Origin: Craterostigma plantagineum
Lineage: Eukaryota > Streptophyta > Magnoliopsida > Lamiales > Linderniaceae
Reading direction: 5' to 3'
Assembly (NCBI GenBank): GCA_027422505.1
Contig: JAPQWV010000017.1
Span: 13,021,501-13,085,500 of the forward strand
Length of the DNA stretch: 64,000 nucleotides
Below, piece by piece: positions 1 through 10,019 of the stretch. Position 1 is the first letter of the stretch. Each line of letters starts with the position of its first letter. Under the pieces are notes generated by a model. The model saw only the letters and a program-made list of their open reading frames with translations, made no database searches and was not told the origin of the DNA. The translations under genes and the position numbers were made by a program.

Positions 1-101
1 TTTCGAGATAGCGCTCGGAGAAGTTGCTCAACAGCTCCTTGTGTCCCCGTCATGTGTTTGGAGCAACCCGAGTCTAGATACCACACTTGACAGACCTGCA
101 A
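1..101 (-). pseudogene. Protease N-terminus of element A pol (partial at window edge)
   Basis: On the minus strand this stretch reads the copia aspartic-protease start, with the W-Y-L-D-S-G-C motif holding the catalytic Asp, followed by sequence matching the protease region of element B at 8763-8860. It is cut by the window edge. It follows directly after the two consecutive stop codons at 102-107. Confidence 0.8.
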
Positions 102-107
102 TCATTA
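102..107 (-). other. Tandem in-frame stop codons (TAA TGA) at the gag/pol boundary of A
   Basis: The minus strand reads AAC GTT TGC TAA TGA TTG CAG, the counterpart of AAC GTT TGC TGA TAA TTG CAG in B at 8757-8762. Both copies have two stops between gag and protease although the stop codons differ. The following TTGCAG GT resembles a 3' splice site. Confidence 0.75.
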
Positions 108-3012
108 GCAAACGTTGGGTCCCCGTTTACGGACGGGACCGTCTTGTGATACAAGTAAAATTTTCATGCGCTTAACGGCGTGGGGTCTAAATCAGGTTGT
201 GTTGGATCTAATTTAGCTTTCCCTTTGTGATTTGTTTGATGAGGCTGGATTACGGTTTTTCTAACCCATATTTGCCTAACTTGCACTTGCATATACGTTG
301 TGGTTGTTGTTGTCGTCCTTCGGTTTTAGCCGTCTTTTGTTTGCGAGCAGTAGGTGACTTTGTATTCAGCGTTGGATGGCATTTTCGCTTAACCGTGGGC
401 GTAGATGAACTGGGAGAATGCAAGGGCGTCGTAGAGGAGGTTTGCCTTTTTGGTCGGAGTGTTGCGTGTTCGTGTGCCTCATATTCATGAAAGCGTGGAA
501 GAATAAAGTCATTGCAGCAACACATAGACATTAGTTTGGCAAAGGAAAGATAAGTTTTGGCAGCATAATTGTCTACGTCCTTAAGATGTTGGGATTCAGT
601 ACATAGATTGGAAAGACGAATATAGGATGGTCTGTTCTTCTTGTCATCGAAGAGCGGGTCCTCCTTTATTTCAAATGAACTCCCTTCCAGAGACGTCGAA
701 CTCACATTCCCTGTATCCATAGGAATACGAGAGTTAGTGTTTGAACAAGTTTCAGCTTCAGGAGTCATCTTCGCCGTCCTCTTACATTTACATGTTTGAG
801 AATCAGGTACTTGACTCGACGAAGAGGGATTGTTTGTACTGTGAAATTGCTCTAGTGTAAAGATTTTGCTAAGTAGATCATCTCGCTCCTTCGCGAAGGC
901 CTTCCGCTCTAATTCTAGTGTTCGTTCTAGTTCTGCTATGAGCAGAAGTTTCTTTGGGATGTAGGTGTGAGAGAGCTCTTCTTGGAAAGCAACTTCCTGT
1001 TCTTTGGTTGGGAGTGGAGTTTCGACATCCTCCGAGAGTGAAGGTATCTTAGTCGTATCATTATCATTCAATTCTGTGTAGTCATACGCGATTTCTACCC
1101 AATGAAAGTTCTGTTCTCTTTTTTCTTCCGAGATGACATCGGAGGATGATCTCACAAATGGCCTAAGTTGCGAGGGAGCACCAATTCTTGTTTGCAGGAA
1201 CGTAGTGTTACACATGTTATACCTTTTAACTGTCAGCGGTGTAGGTTTGCAATTGCTGGCCAGGCCGATTCCCCCCCGGGCGTTGTAGATTTCTGTATCA
1301 ACTGGTTGGTTCAATAGGCATAAGATGCGTGCGTTTTCGTTTCTGAGGTGAAGTTGCTCTTCAAGTTCTTTCACCTTTCGGTACAACCTAACTCTTTCCT
1401 TTGTAAGCAGTTTCGTATTGGGATGCCATCAGAAGACGGGATGTTTCGCATGAACTGATGGCCAATTTGGTTTCCTTAACCTTAGTCTCACTTTGTTTAT
1501 TCTTGTTTTGCAGACGTTTGACTAACGGTTCTGAGGCAATTACGTTCGTTTGCGCAAGCGAGCTCTTCTACTTTTAAACTTAGTAAGGCATAGTTGTTTT
1601 CATATTTTAGTTTGAGTTCATCATAATCCCTAGCGTCTACAGTGGGTTTCTTAATGGTGTTTCGGTGATTAAACACATCATCGAGTTTTTGAAATTCGTA
1701 CCTCAGCCTCGGCGTTAGTAGGCGTCTTAGCGGCATTCTCACCAGTGTTGACCATCTCCTCGTCCTCGTCATGTTCTACCAGCCTTGCCATGCAGCAATC
1801 TTCATCCTTAGGCTCCTCGTCTTCTGAAGTGTCGTTCACCCATTCAGCTTCTTCGGTGAGAAGAACTTTCCCACTTTCCATTTTGCGGGACATTCTGGCC
1901 TTACGGTCGTAATAGCCAGAATCCTTCACGCGTGGGGCGTGGCATTCCTTGGCAAAGTGGCCCAGCTTTCCACACCGAAAGCACTTCACAGACTTTTGAG
2001 GTGCGGATTCCTCCTCTTTCTTTATCGGCTTAGCTTCCTCTGTAGGGGTAGTCTTTTTGGTGCCGCTAAAGGTTCTTTGACGATTGGAGGAGGATGAGGA
2101 CTTTTTTCCGGTCTTTTTTGAGACCATCTTTGTGAGCATTGCCAGTTGCTTACGTAGATCACGAACATCTTCATCAGATTCTGTATCAGCTTCGGATCCT
2201 GAAGAGGTGTCAGATACAACAACTGGTAGCTTCCCTTTGTTCTGTTTGGGCTTAGAGGTGGAAGATCGTTCGGTAGTCTTGTTCGAGAGGAGAGCCAGCG
2301 GGTCGACTCGAGTGTTGGTGGACTGAGGTTGCACGTAAGGAGCATAGGCTGACAGTCTATCGTAGAGGGCATGGATGGAAGTGTTGAAGAGGTCCTTACT
2401 CTGAATCATCATCACGGTTGCATTGCCCCAATGTGGTTTGAGGCTACCAAGGAAGCGGTTGTTGATATCGAACTTGTCCCTAGAGATCTTGGCTTTCTTG
2501 AGTTCATTGATGAACTTCAAGTACCGGAGGTACGTCTCACGCATCTCCTCTCCTTCATAGGCCTGGTAATGTTCAAACTGCGAGAGACATGCTGATTTCC
2601 TCCCCTGAACACTCTCAGTTGTGCCTGCCATAATTTCTACGAGTTCATCCCATATTTCCTTGGCAGTTGTGCAGCACTCGATGTGAGCATAGACTTCGTT
2701 GCCCATAGCCTGGAAGAGGTATCCTTTGGCAGTCTCATCGGCCTGTAGGCGAGCCTCTTCATCCTCATTAATGGGGCCTCTTGGAGTGCGACGTTCATCC
2801 ATGGGAGGGTTTGCATTTGGTTGAGCAGGAATGATTGTCCAGAACTGTGCTGGACCGTTGAAGATGGAGTCCAGTAGGTATTGAGAGAGTGAGGCGCCTT
2901 TGTTCCTGATGAACGTGAGGAACCTGTTTGTCCATATGCTGTAATCGCCTTGTCGCAGCATCGGGGGTCTGGTGTCGGAGCCCACTGTTGAGATGTCATT
3001 TGTCGCAGACAT
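108..3012 (-). pseudogene. gag: gag of element A (frameshifted)
   Basis: Homologous over its length to the intact gag of B (5820-8759). The ATG is at 3012. The first frame runs to 1678 and carries the N-terminal UBN2-type capsid region and a CCHC zinc knuckle (CFRCGKLGHFAKEC). Near 1690 an extra A shifts the frame, so the coiled-coil part continues in the frame read at 1772-1497. Further single-base changes near 1540 and 1415 move it again, and the rest is read at 1386-250. Another shift near the C-terminus gives an early stop at 250. The protein would bind and package element RNA in an intact copy; here it cannot be made full length. Confidence 0.85.
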
Positions 3013-3835
3013 GGTTGGTGCAGTCGAACCGTCCGTGGTTTTGATCTTGTATAGATAAGAGGGTTAGTGACGAACGAGATGAGAAATATGAGTTTAACGA
3101 GTAGATTTTAAGAAAAATCGTTTAAAGAATTTCTTAGAACTAAGTGAACGTGTGTGATAGTCGAAAACGTGTGAAGGGAAAGTATATCTTAGAGTTCGGA
3201 GAAGTTCGAGAAATTTAAAAACGATTTTTTTTTAGGAGTAAAATTTTCAAAAAGTGGTCTAGGTGGATATGTCTAAAGTGGAAGAGAACAAGACTTGAAT
3301 GAGTTTGAGGAAAAATTTCAACACGACAAAGAATTTACCACGAGAAAGAAATGCGGTTTGAGAAGATGTTCGTGATTTCAAGATATTACCCAAGAAATTT
3401 TTGGTTGAGAAATTTTTGTGTTTGTGTGAGTTTAATGAAAGATTCTCGGACAGAAAAAGGAAAAACAAATTCCCTGTTGAAAATAATTTTCTCGGATTTT
3501 AAAACTTGTCATGTGAGAAAGTTTCTCAGTAGAGGATTTTACGACTTCGCAAGAAATTTCGCATTGAGAAGTTTCTCGGATTTGAAAAATCGTGATTTTG
3601 AAAAATTTTCTCGGAGGAAATAAACTTTCTCGGCTGAAAATTTCTTGGATTTGACAAACTTTCTCAGTTTCAAAGTTTATGCGGATTTGCAAATTTTCTC
3701 GGTTTTTAAGAAATTTCTCGACTTAGATAAGTTCTAGGAATAGTCTTTCTCGGGTATAGAATTTCTCAGATTTTAAACGTGAGCAGATGAGAAAAAATGG
3801 ACTTAAAGAGAATTTTTCTCGGTTTTAGATAGATT
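3013..3835 (-). other. Leader of element A, gag-proximal part, with short-word array
   Basis: No reading frame of note. The stretch is A/T-rich and studded with diverged copies of the words TTTCTCGG / TTCGCGG (minus-strand sense CCGAGAAA, CCGCGAA), for example around 3490-3770. It continues on the other side of B at 16836. The same words fill the leader of B. Confidence 0.75.
3831..3835. repeat. Target site duplication of element B, left copy (AGATT)
   Basis: AGATT directly precedes the TG of the 5' LTR of B and the same five bases follow the CA of its 3' LTR at 16836-16840. Confidence 0.95.
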
Positions 3836-4131
3836 TGTTAGGATATTTAATTTGTTGTGTCAATAGTTTAAGTCTTGAGACTTATTATGTAATTATCTTT
3901 AGCTTGGGCTTTGGACTAGATTGTAATTATTTTATTATTAGTGATTGGGCCTTAATATACCTAGGGTTAATGTGGTATATAAGGTTTTACCAACTCACTT
4001 TGAAAAACAATCAAAGATCAAAAAGCTAAAATTCGTTTTCACACACTACACACACTACAAGGTGAGAAATTCTCCCTTTTCATTCCATCTAGCTTCTTTG
4101 ATTCCTTGTTTGGTGCATTTCGGGACCAACA
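3836..4131 (+). repeat. 5' LTR of element B (296 bp)
   Basis: Starts TGTTAGGATATTT and ends CGGGACCAACA, with TG/CA termini. It matches 16540-16835 base for base by eye. It contains a TATA box (3976-3982) inside an inverted repeat. The primer binding site starts three bases after its end. Confidence 0.95.
3955..3982 (+). promoter_or_regulatory. TATA box inside an inverted repeat, LTR of B
   Basis: ATATACC (3955-3961) and GGTATAT (3974-3980) form an inverted repeat with a 12-base loop. The right arm overlaps the TATA element TATATAA (3976-3982), the likely core promoter. The same arrangement is found in the LTRs of A, C and D/E. Confidence 0.6.
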
Positions 4132-4133
4132 AG

Positions 4134-4145
4134 TGGTATCAGAGC
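4134..4145 (+). promoter_or_regulatory. Primer binding site of B (initiator Met-tRNA)
   Basis: TGGTATCAGAGC, the standard plant LTR-element site complementary to the 3' end of initiator methionine tRNA. It lies two bases after the 5' LTR and primes minus-strand DNA synthesis. Confidence 0.92.
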
Positions 4146-5819
4146 AAACGTGGATCGATCTTCATTGATTTGAATCCAGTTTCGTTCGATTCCAAGCAAG
4201 ATCAAAGGTGTTTTTGAGCAAAAAATAGATTTCGGCACTTTGAGCTTGGTTTGGGGCTTTTGATGCTTCGTTTTTGTGTTTAAAACCCTCCCCCAGATCA
4301 AGTATATGCCTAAAAATGTTTTTAGAACACTTTTGGATCAGTTTTAACGAGTTTTGAGCGAGATTTAAGCAGAAATTTTTCAGAAAAGGACATTTCAGCC
4401 ATTCTCTGTTTTTGGTCGATTTGACCCTTTTTTTGTGGTTTTTAGCTCACAAATCGGTCGATTATGTGTTTAGGGAAGAATTTCTGAAGTTTAGGAACAA
4501 GTTTCAGCGATTTTGGTTGAGATTTGAGCAAGAACGGGACGTTTTTCTGGGAAATCGCATGAAAAGCAATGGAACAGTACTAACGTGTTCTTGACCGCGA
4601 AACTTTGAGCTTGATCGTTCAAGTCCGCGAATTTTCCACGTCCGAGAAAGTCGATCCCGAGAATCTTCAAAATCCGCGAATTTTCAAACCGCGAAAAACT
4701 CACTTTCACTGTATTTTTTCTCAATGACCTATGCCCAAAATCCGAGAAAGTTTAACTCCGCGAAATTTTTTTTCCTTAGGCCAATTTTCTGTTCTCAACT
4801 TCATACTCTATAAAATCCGAGAATTTCCAAAAACCGCGAAAATTTCTCTAAGATCAAATCTTTCTCAAGTCCATACTCTTTAAAATCAGAGAAACTTTAT
4901 ACACGAGAAAGTTTTTTCCAAGAATTTTTTTTCTCGAGCCGCGAAATTTTCAAAAATCTGAGAAATTTTACTAAGCCGAGAATTTTCAGAAAATCCATAT
5001 CCTAGAAAGCTTATCCCGCGAATCTTTCAAAGCCGCGAATTTTTTTTTCAGCCGAGAACTTTCTGACAAATTTTACATCCGAGATATTTGTCTCAAGACC
5101 GCGAAAGTTTTTAAACTCAGAGAAAATTTTTACATCCGAGAAATTTTTAAGGCCGAGAAATTTTTGAAAGTCACGAAAATCTTTACACCCGAGAAAGTTT
5201 TTCAAAGCCGAGAAAATTTTTGAAACCTTACACCTGAGAATTCTTTTTCTTTGACTGAGAAAGTTTTGAAATTCACGAAAGTTTTCAATCCGAGAAATTT
5301 TCAAAGTCGAGAAAATTTATCCACGTCTCTTTCAAATCCGAGAAGTCTTTAAAACTCTCAAACACCGAAATTTCTCAAAACATAATTTCTTGGGTAATTC
5401 CTCATACGATCACATGTTTAGCTGAAAATTTCGCACCTACACAATATACGAATTTTTCTGATGTGTTAAATTTTAGAGTCAGCTTTATTTCTCGGGTACA
5501 AAATTTTTTTTGCATATACCAAATTTTTCTCATCATCAAAATTTCTCGGGTCCAAAATTTTACTCTCATGTCCAAAAATTTCTCGTGTTGAAATTCGCCC
5601 CACAAGTCTCGATTTAAAATTTCTAAGACTTCCCCTAATTTCAAGATATATTTCTCGTTCATACATTATCGACCATCACACACGCTCACGTAGTTCTAAG
5701 AAATTCTTTGAACAATTTTTCACAAACTCTGCTCGTTAAACTCATCTTTCTCATCTCGTTCGTTACTAACTTTCTTATCTAAAAGGATCAAAACCACGGA
5801 CGATTCGACTGCACCAACC
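4146..5819 (+). other. Leader of element B with CCGAGAAA/CCGCGAAA word array
   Basis: About 1.7 kb with no credible gene. From about 4595 to 5660 short words of the type CCGAGAAA, CCGCGAAA and CCGCGAATTTT recur every 10-35 bases in an A/T-rich background, for example at 4595, 4624, 4643, 4673, 4741 and 4757. The words are not in a strict tandem period. The leader should hold dimerisation and packaging signals, but none can be assigned. Confidence 0.75.
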
Positions 5820-8759
5820 ATGTCTACCACGAATGACATCTCCATAGTGGGCTCCGACACCAGGCCTCCGATGCTGCGACAAGGCGACTACAGCATATGG
5901 ACAAACCGCTTCCTCACGTTCATCAGGAACAAAGGCGCACCACTCTCTCAATACCTTTTGGACTCCATCTTCAATGGCCCAGCACAGTTCTGGACAATCG
6001 TCCCTGCACAGCCAAATGCAAATCCTCCCATGGATGAACGCCGCACTCCTAGAGGTCCCATCAATGAGGATGAACTGGCTCGCGAACAGGCCGACGAGAC
6101 TGCCAAAGGATACCTCTTCCAGGCTTTAGGAAACGAGGTCTATGGTCACGTTGAGTGTTGCACAACTGCTAAGGAAATATGGGATGAACTTGCAGAAATT
6201 ATGGCAGGCACAACTGAAAGTGCTCAGGGGAGGAAATCAGCATGTCTCTCACAGTACGAACACTTTCAGGCCTATGAAGGGGAGGAACTGCGTGACACAT
6301 ACCTCCGATACTTGAAGGTCATCAATGAACTCAAGAAAGCCAGGATCTCGAGGGACAAATTCGATATCAACAACCGCTTCCTTGGTAGCCTCAAACCACA
6401 TTGGGGCAATGCAATCGTGATGATGATTCAAAGTAAGGACCTTTCCAACACTTCCATCCATGCTCTTTATGACAGTCTGTCTGCCTATGCTCCTTACGTG
6501 CAACCTCAGTCCACCAACACTCGAGTCGACCCACTGGCACTCCTCTCGAACAAAACCAATGAACGATCTTTCACCAGTAAGACCAAACAGAACAAAGGGA
6601 AGCTACCAGCTGTTGTATCTGACAACTCTTCAGGATCCGAAGCCGATACAGAATCAGATGAAGATGTTCGTGATATACGCAAGCAACTGGCAATGCTCAC
6701 CAAGTTGGTCTCAAAGAAGATCGGGAAAAAATCCTCATCCTCCTCCAATCGCCAAAGAACCTATAGCGGCACCAAAAAGACGACTCCCACGGAGGACACT
6801 AAGCCAACAAAGAAAGCAGAGGACTCCGCACCTCAAAAGTCTGTGAAGTGCTTTCGGTGTGGAAAGCCAGGCCACTTTGCCAAAGAATGCCACGCCCCAC
6901 GCGTGAAGGACTCCGGGTACTATGACCGAAAGGCCAGAATGACCCGCAAGATGGAAAGTGGGAAAGCCCTACTCACTGAAGAAGCTGAATGGGTGAATGA
7001 CACCTCAGAAGACGAGGAGCCTAAGGATGAAGATTGCTGCATGGCAAGGCTGGTCGAACATGACGAGGACGAGGAGATGGGTCACACCGGTGAAAACACA
7101 GCTAAGACTCCTACCAGCGCTGAGTCTGAGGTACGAATCTCACAACTTGATGATGTGTTTAATCACCGACACTCCATTAAGAAACCCACAGTAGACGCTA
7201 GGGATTATGATGAACTTAGGCTAAAATTTGAAAACAATTATGCCCTACTTAGTCTAAAAGTAGAAGAACTTGCCTGCGCAAACGAACGTCTAAAAGCCTC
7301 TGAAGCGTTAGTCAAACGTCTGCAAAGTAAGAACAAACAAAGTGAGACTAAGCTTAAGGAAACTACACTAGCCATTAGTTCATGTGAAACTTCTCGCCTC
7401 CTGACGGCCGCCCAATACGAACTGCTCACAAAGGAAAGAGTTAGGCTATACCGCAAGGTGAAAGAACTTGAAGAGCAACTTCACATTAGGAAAAAGGCAG
7501 CAAACATCTTGTGTCTATTGAACCAACCAGCTGAAACAGAATTCTACAACGCCCGGATGGGAATCGGACTGGCCACCAACTGCGATCCAACGCCGCTAAT
7601 TGTCAAAAGGTATAACATGTACAGTACAGCATTCCTAAAAACAAGGACAGGGACTCCCTCTCAGCTCATGCCTTTTGTAAGATCCTCCTCCACCATGCTG
7701 TCAGAAGAAAAGAGGAAACAGAACATACTTTGGGCAGAGATCGCATACGATTACACAGAACTGAATGCTAATGATAAGACTAGAAAGCCCTCACTATCTG
7801 AAGACATCAAATCTCAGTTCCCAACCGAAGAACTGGAAATCGCTCTCCGAGAAGCACTTTCTCGCATCTATGTCCCAGAGAAACTTCTGGTCATAGCAGA
7901 ACTAGAACGAACCATAGAAGTAGAGCGAAACGCCTTTGCAAAAGAGCGAGAAGATCTACTTTATAAAATCTTTACCCTAGAACAATCTCGTAATATGAAC
8001 GAACCTTCTACGTCAAGTCAAGTACCCGATTCTCAAACATGTAAATGTAAGAGGACGGCGAAGATGACTCCTGAAGCCGACATATGTTCTAACACTAACT
8101 CTAGTATTCTTATGGATACAGGGAATGTGAGTTCGACGTCTCTGGAAGGGAGTTCGTACCAGATAAAGGGGAATCCGCTCTTCGATGACAAGAAGAAAAG
8201 ACCATCCTATATTCATTCTTCCTCTCTATGTACTGAATCCCAATGTCCTAAGGTCGTAGACAATTATGTTGCCAAAACTCATCTCTCTTTTGCCAAGCTT
8301 ATGTCTATGTGCTGCTGCAATGAATTTGTTCTTCCACGCTTCCATGAATACGAAACACATGAACACGCAACACTCCGACCACGCAAGCGAAGTTCATCTA
8401 CGACGTCCTTGAATTCGCCCATCTCGCCTAAACCTAAGGTTAAGCGAAAACGCCTCTCGCCGTCAAACGCAAACTCACCTACTACTCGCAAACCAAAGGC
8501 GACCAAAACCGAAGCGCGAAAACAACAACCACATTCCACACACCATTTCATGTATAAGGCACCATACATGCAAGCACAAGTTAGGAAAATATGGGTTAGA
8601 AAAACCATAATCCCGCCTAATCAAACAAAGGACAAAGGGAAAGCTAAATTAGAATCGACGCAATCTGATTTAGAAACCACATTTCCCTTTAAGCGCATGA
8701 AAACTTTACTTGTATCACAAGAAAGCCCCGTCCGAATACGGGGATCCAACGTTTGCTGA
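5820..8759 (+). CDS. gag: Gag polyprotein of element B (979 aa)
   Basis: Structural protein that assembles the virus-like particle and packages element RNA. The N-terminal 25-260 region resembles UBN2-type copia gag (W at QGDYSIW, then ...YGHVECCTTAKEIWDEL). A CCHC zinc knuckle lies at C344-C347-H352-C357 (CFRCGKPGHFAKEC), preceded by a Lys/Ser-rich linker and followed by an acidic stretch. Residues about 440-560 are rich in Leu/Glu/Lys heptads and likely form a coiled coil. The rest is a long basic C-terminal half. The length is typical of Sirevirus gag and well above ordinary copia gag. The ATG at 5820 matches the start of A. It ends in two consecutive stops, TGA TAA. Confidence 0.93.
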   Translation: MSTTNDISIVGSDTRPPMLRQGDYSIWTNRFLTFIRNKGAPLSQYLLDSIFNGPAQFWTIVPAQPNANPPMDERRTPRGPINEDELAREQADETAKGYLFQALGNEVYGHVECCTTAKEIWDELAEIMAGTTESAQGRKSACLSQYEHFQAYEGEELRDTYLRYLKVINELKKARISRDKFDINNRFLGSLKPHWGNAIVMMIQSKDLSNTSIHALYDSLSAYAPYVQPQSTNTRVDPLALLSNKTNERSFTSKTKQNKGKLPAVVSDNSSGSEADTESDEDVRDIRKQLAMLTKLVSKKIGKKSSSSSNRQRTYSGTKKTTPTEDTKPTKKAEDSAPQKSVKCFRCGKPGHFAKECHAPRVKDSGYYDRKARMTRKMESGKALLTEEAEWVNDTSEDEEPKDEDCCMARLVEHDEDEEMGHTGENTAKTPTSAESEVRISQLDDVFNHRHSIKKPTVDARDYDELRLKFENNYALLSLKVEELACANERLKASEALVKRLQSKNKQSETKLKETTLAISSCETSRLLTAAQYELLTKERVRLYRKVKELEEQLHIRKKAANILCLLNQPAETEFYNARMGIGLATNCDPTPLIVKRYNMYSTAFLKTRTGTPSQLMPFVRSSSTMLSEEKRKQNILWAEIAYDYTELNANDKTRKPSLSEDIKSQFPTEELEIALREALSRIYVPEKLLVIAELERTIEVERNAFAKEREDLLYKIFTLEQSRNMNEPSTSSQVPDSQTCKCKRTAKMTPEADICSNTNSSILMDTGNVSSTSLEGSSYQIKGNPLFDDKKKRPSYIHSSSLCTESQCPKVVDNYVAKTHLSFAKLMSMCCCNEFVLPRFHEYETHEHATLRPRKRSSSTTSLNSPISPKPKVKRKRLSPSNANSPTTRKPKATKTEARKQQPHSTHHFMYKAPYMQAQVRKIWVRKTIIPPNQTKDKGKAKLESTQSDLETTFPFKRMKTLLVSQESPVRIRGSNVC

Positions 8760-8771
8760 TAATTGCAGGTC
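8757..8771 (+). promoter_or_regulatory. Tandem stops and acceptor-like TTGCAG at the gag/pol boundary
   Basis: In the single frame that runs from gag into protease the codons are TGC TGA TAA TTG CAG GTC. The protease frame has no ATG before its DSG motif, so pol needs readthrough, reinitiation or splicing. TTGCAG followed by GT, with CTGAT just upstream, could be a 3' splice site. Element A keeps the arrangement with different stop codons. Confidence 0.55.
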
Positions 8772-10019
8772 TGTCATGTGTGGTATCTAGACTCGGGTTG
8801 CTCCACACACATGACAGGGAATATGGAGCTGTTGAGCAACTTCTCCGAGCGCTATCTCGGAAGGGTCTCCTTCGGAAACGGTCAAATGGCGCCAATTCTA
8901 GGAACTGGCGATCTCGTGCACGATAAACTGACAATCAAGGGCATCTCCTATGTCGAGGGTTTGAGCTACAATCTCTTCAGCATTGGTCGATTCTGCGACA
9001 AAGGATACAAGGTTCTCTTCGAATCTGACATCTGCAGCATTATGAATGCCTCAGGACAATCTCTTCTTTCTGGAACGCGCACGTCTCACCTTTACGTGCT
9101 CAACCTCACGACCTCTCGACCAGTATGCCTTCTCTCTCGAGCCGCACCCAAGTTGAACGATTTGTGGCACCGTCGTCTTTCACATCTCAACTTCAAGACC
9201 ATCAACAAACTGCGTCAGAATAAACTCGTCAACGGTCTACCCCAACTGACATATCATAAGGAACACCTCTGCTCTGCCTGTGAATTGGGGAAGATGAAGC
9301 GCTCGTCCCATGTCTCTAAGGAAACACCGTTCTCTAAGCTCATCCTCGAACTCTTACATATGGATCTATGTGGCCCAATGCCTACGGCCACACTCGGAGG
9401 AAGACGGTATATTCTGGTGATAGTCGACGATTTTTCACGCTACACGTGGACGAAACTCATTCGTACAAAGGATGAAGTTCCTGATATAATCATTGAGTTT
9501 GTTGTTACATCCCAAACACTCCATCAACAGAAGGTTCGGATTATCAGAAGTGACAACGGAACTGAGTTTAAGAACAAAAAGCTCAGTGATTTCTATGCCA
9601 GTCAGGGCATCACTCAGCAGTTCTCAGCTGTGAAGACACCGGAACAGAATGGTGTCGTTGAGCGCAAGAACAGGACACTAGTTGAAGCTGCAAGGACTCT
9701 TCTCATCCAATCCGGACTTCCTCATTCTCTTTGGGGTGAAGCTATACAAACGGCTTGCTACACACAGAACCGGGCTTCCATTCACAAGAGATTCAACCGC
9801 ACCCCATACGAGATGCTGAATAACCGTCGTATTCCCGATATATCTTATCTAAGGGTTTTCGGTTGCCGATGTTTTGTGGCCAATGATCGCCAACATCTTG
9901 GGAAGCTTGATCCAAAAGCACTTGAAGGCATCTTTGTTGGATATTCACTAAATTCAAAGGCATACAGAGTCTATCTTAAGGAGAAACGGTCAGTAATAGA
10001 AAGCACGAATGTCTCTTGA
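8763..10019 (+). CDS. pol: Protease and integrase part of pol, element B (418 codons)
   Basis: Same frame as gag, starting after the double stop; there is no initiating ATG. Aspartic protease motif D10-S11-G12 ([13 protein letters not shown]). The pre-integrase zinc module H-x4-H...C-x2-C follows (HRRLSH ... CSACELGK). The integrase core has D201 (HMDLCGP), D264 (RSDNGTEF) and E300 (GVVERKN), giving the D,D-35-E spacing. The protease cleaves the polyprotein and the integrase joins the cDNA to the host chromosome. The frame ends at 10019 in the run AATGTCTCTTGACGAA, where the RT part continues in another frame, so a short indel near 10012-10020 has broken pol. Confidence 0.9.
   Translation: MQVCHVWYLDSGCSTHMTGNMELLSNFSERYLGRVSFGNGQMAPILGTGDLVHDKLTIKGISYVEGLSYNLFSIGRFCDKGYKVLFESDICSIMNASGQSLLSGTRTSHLYVLNLTTSRPVCLLSRAAPKLNDLWHRRLSHLNFKTINKLRQNKLVNGLPQLTYHKEHLCSACELGKMKRSSHVSKETPFSKLILELLHMDLCGPMPTATLGGRRYILVIVDDFSRYTWTKLIRTKDEVPDIIIEFVVTSQTLHQQKVRIIRSDNGTEFKNKKLSDFYASQGITQQFSAVKTPEQNGVVERKNRTLVEAARTLLIQSGLPHSLWGEAIQTACYTQNRASIHKRFNRTPYEMLNNRRIPDISYLRVFGCRCFVANDRQHLGKLDPKALEGIFVGYSLNSKAYRVYLKEKRSVIESTNVS

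Noticed and set aside
2084..2595. Plus-strand frames opposite the gag of A
   Set aside because: Antisense shadows of gag; the same shadows occur opposite the gag of B at 6249-6748.
4134..4145. tRNA gene suggested by Met-tRNA sequence
   Set aside because: Only the 12-base primer site is present at each TGGTATCAGAGC; no tRNA cloverleaf around it.
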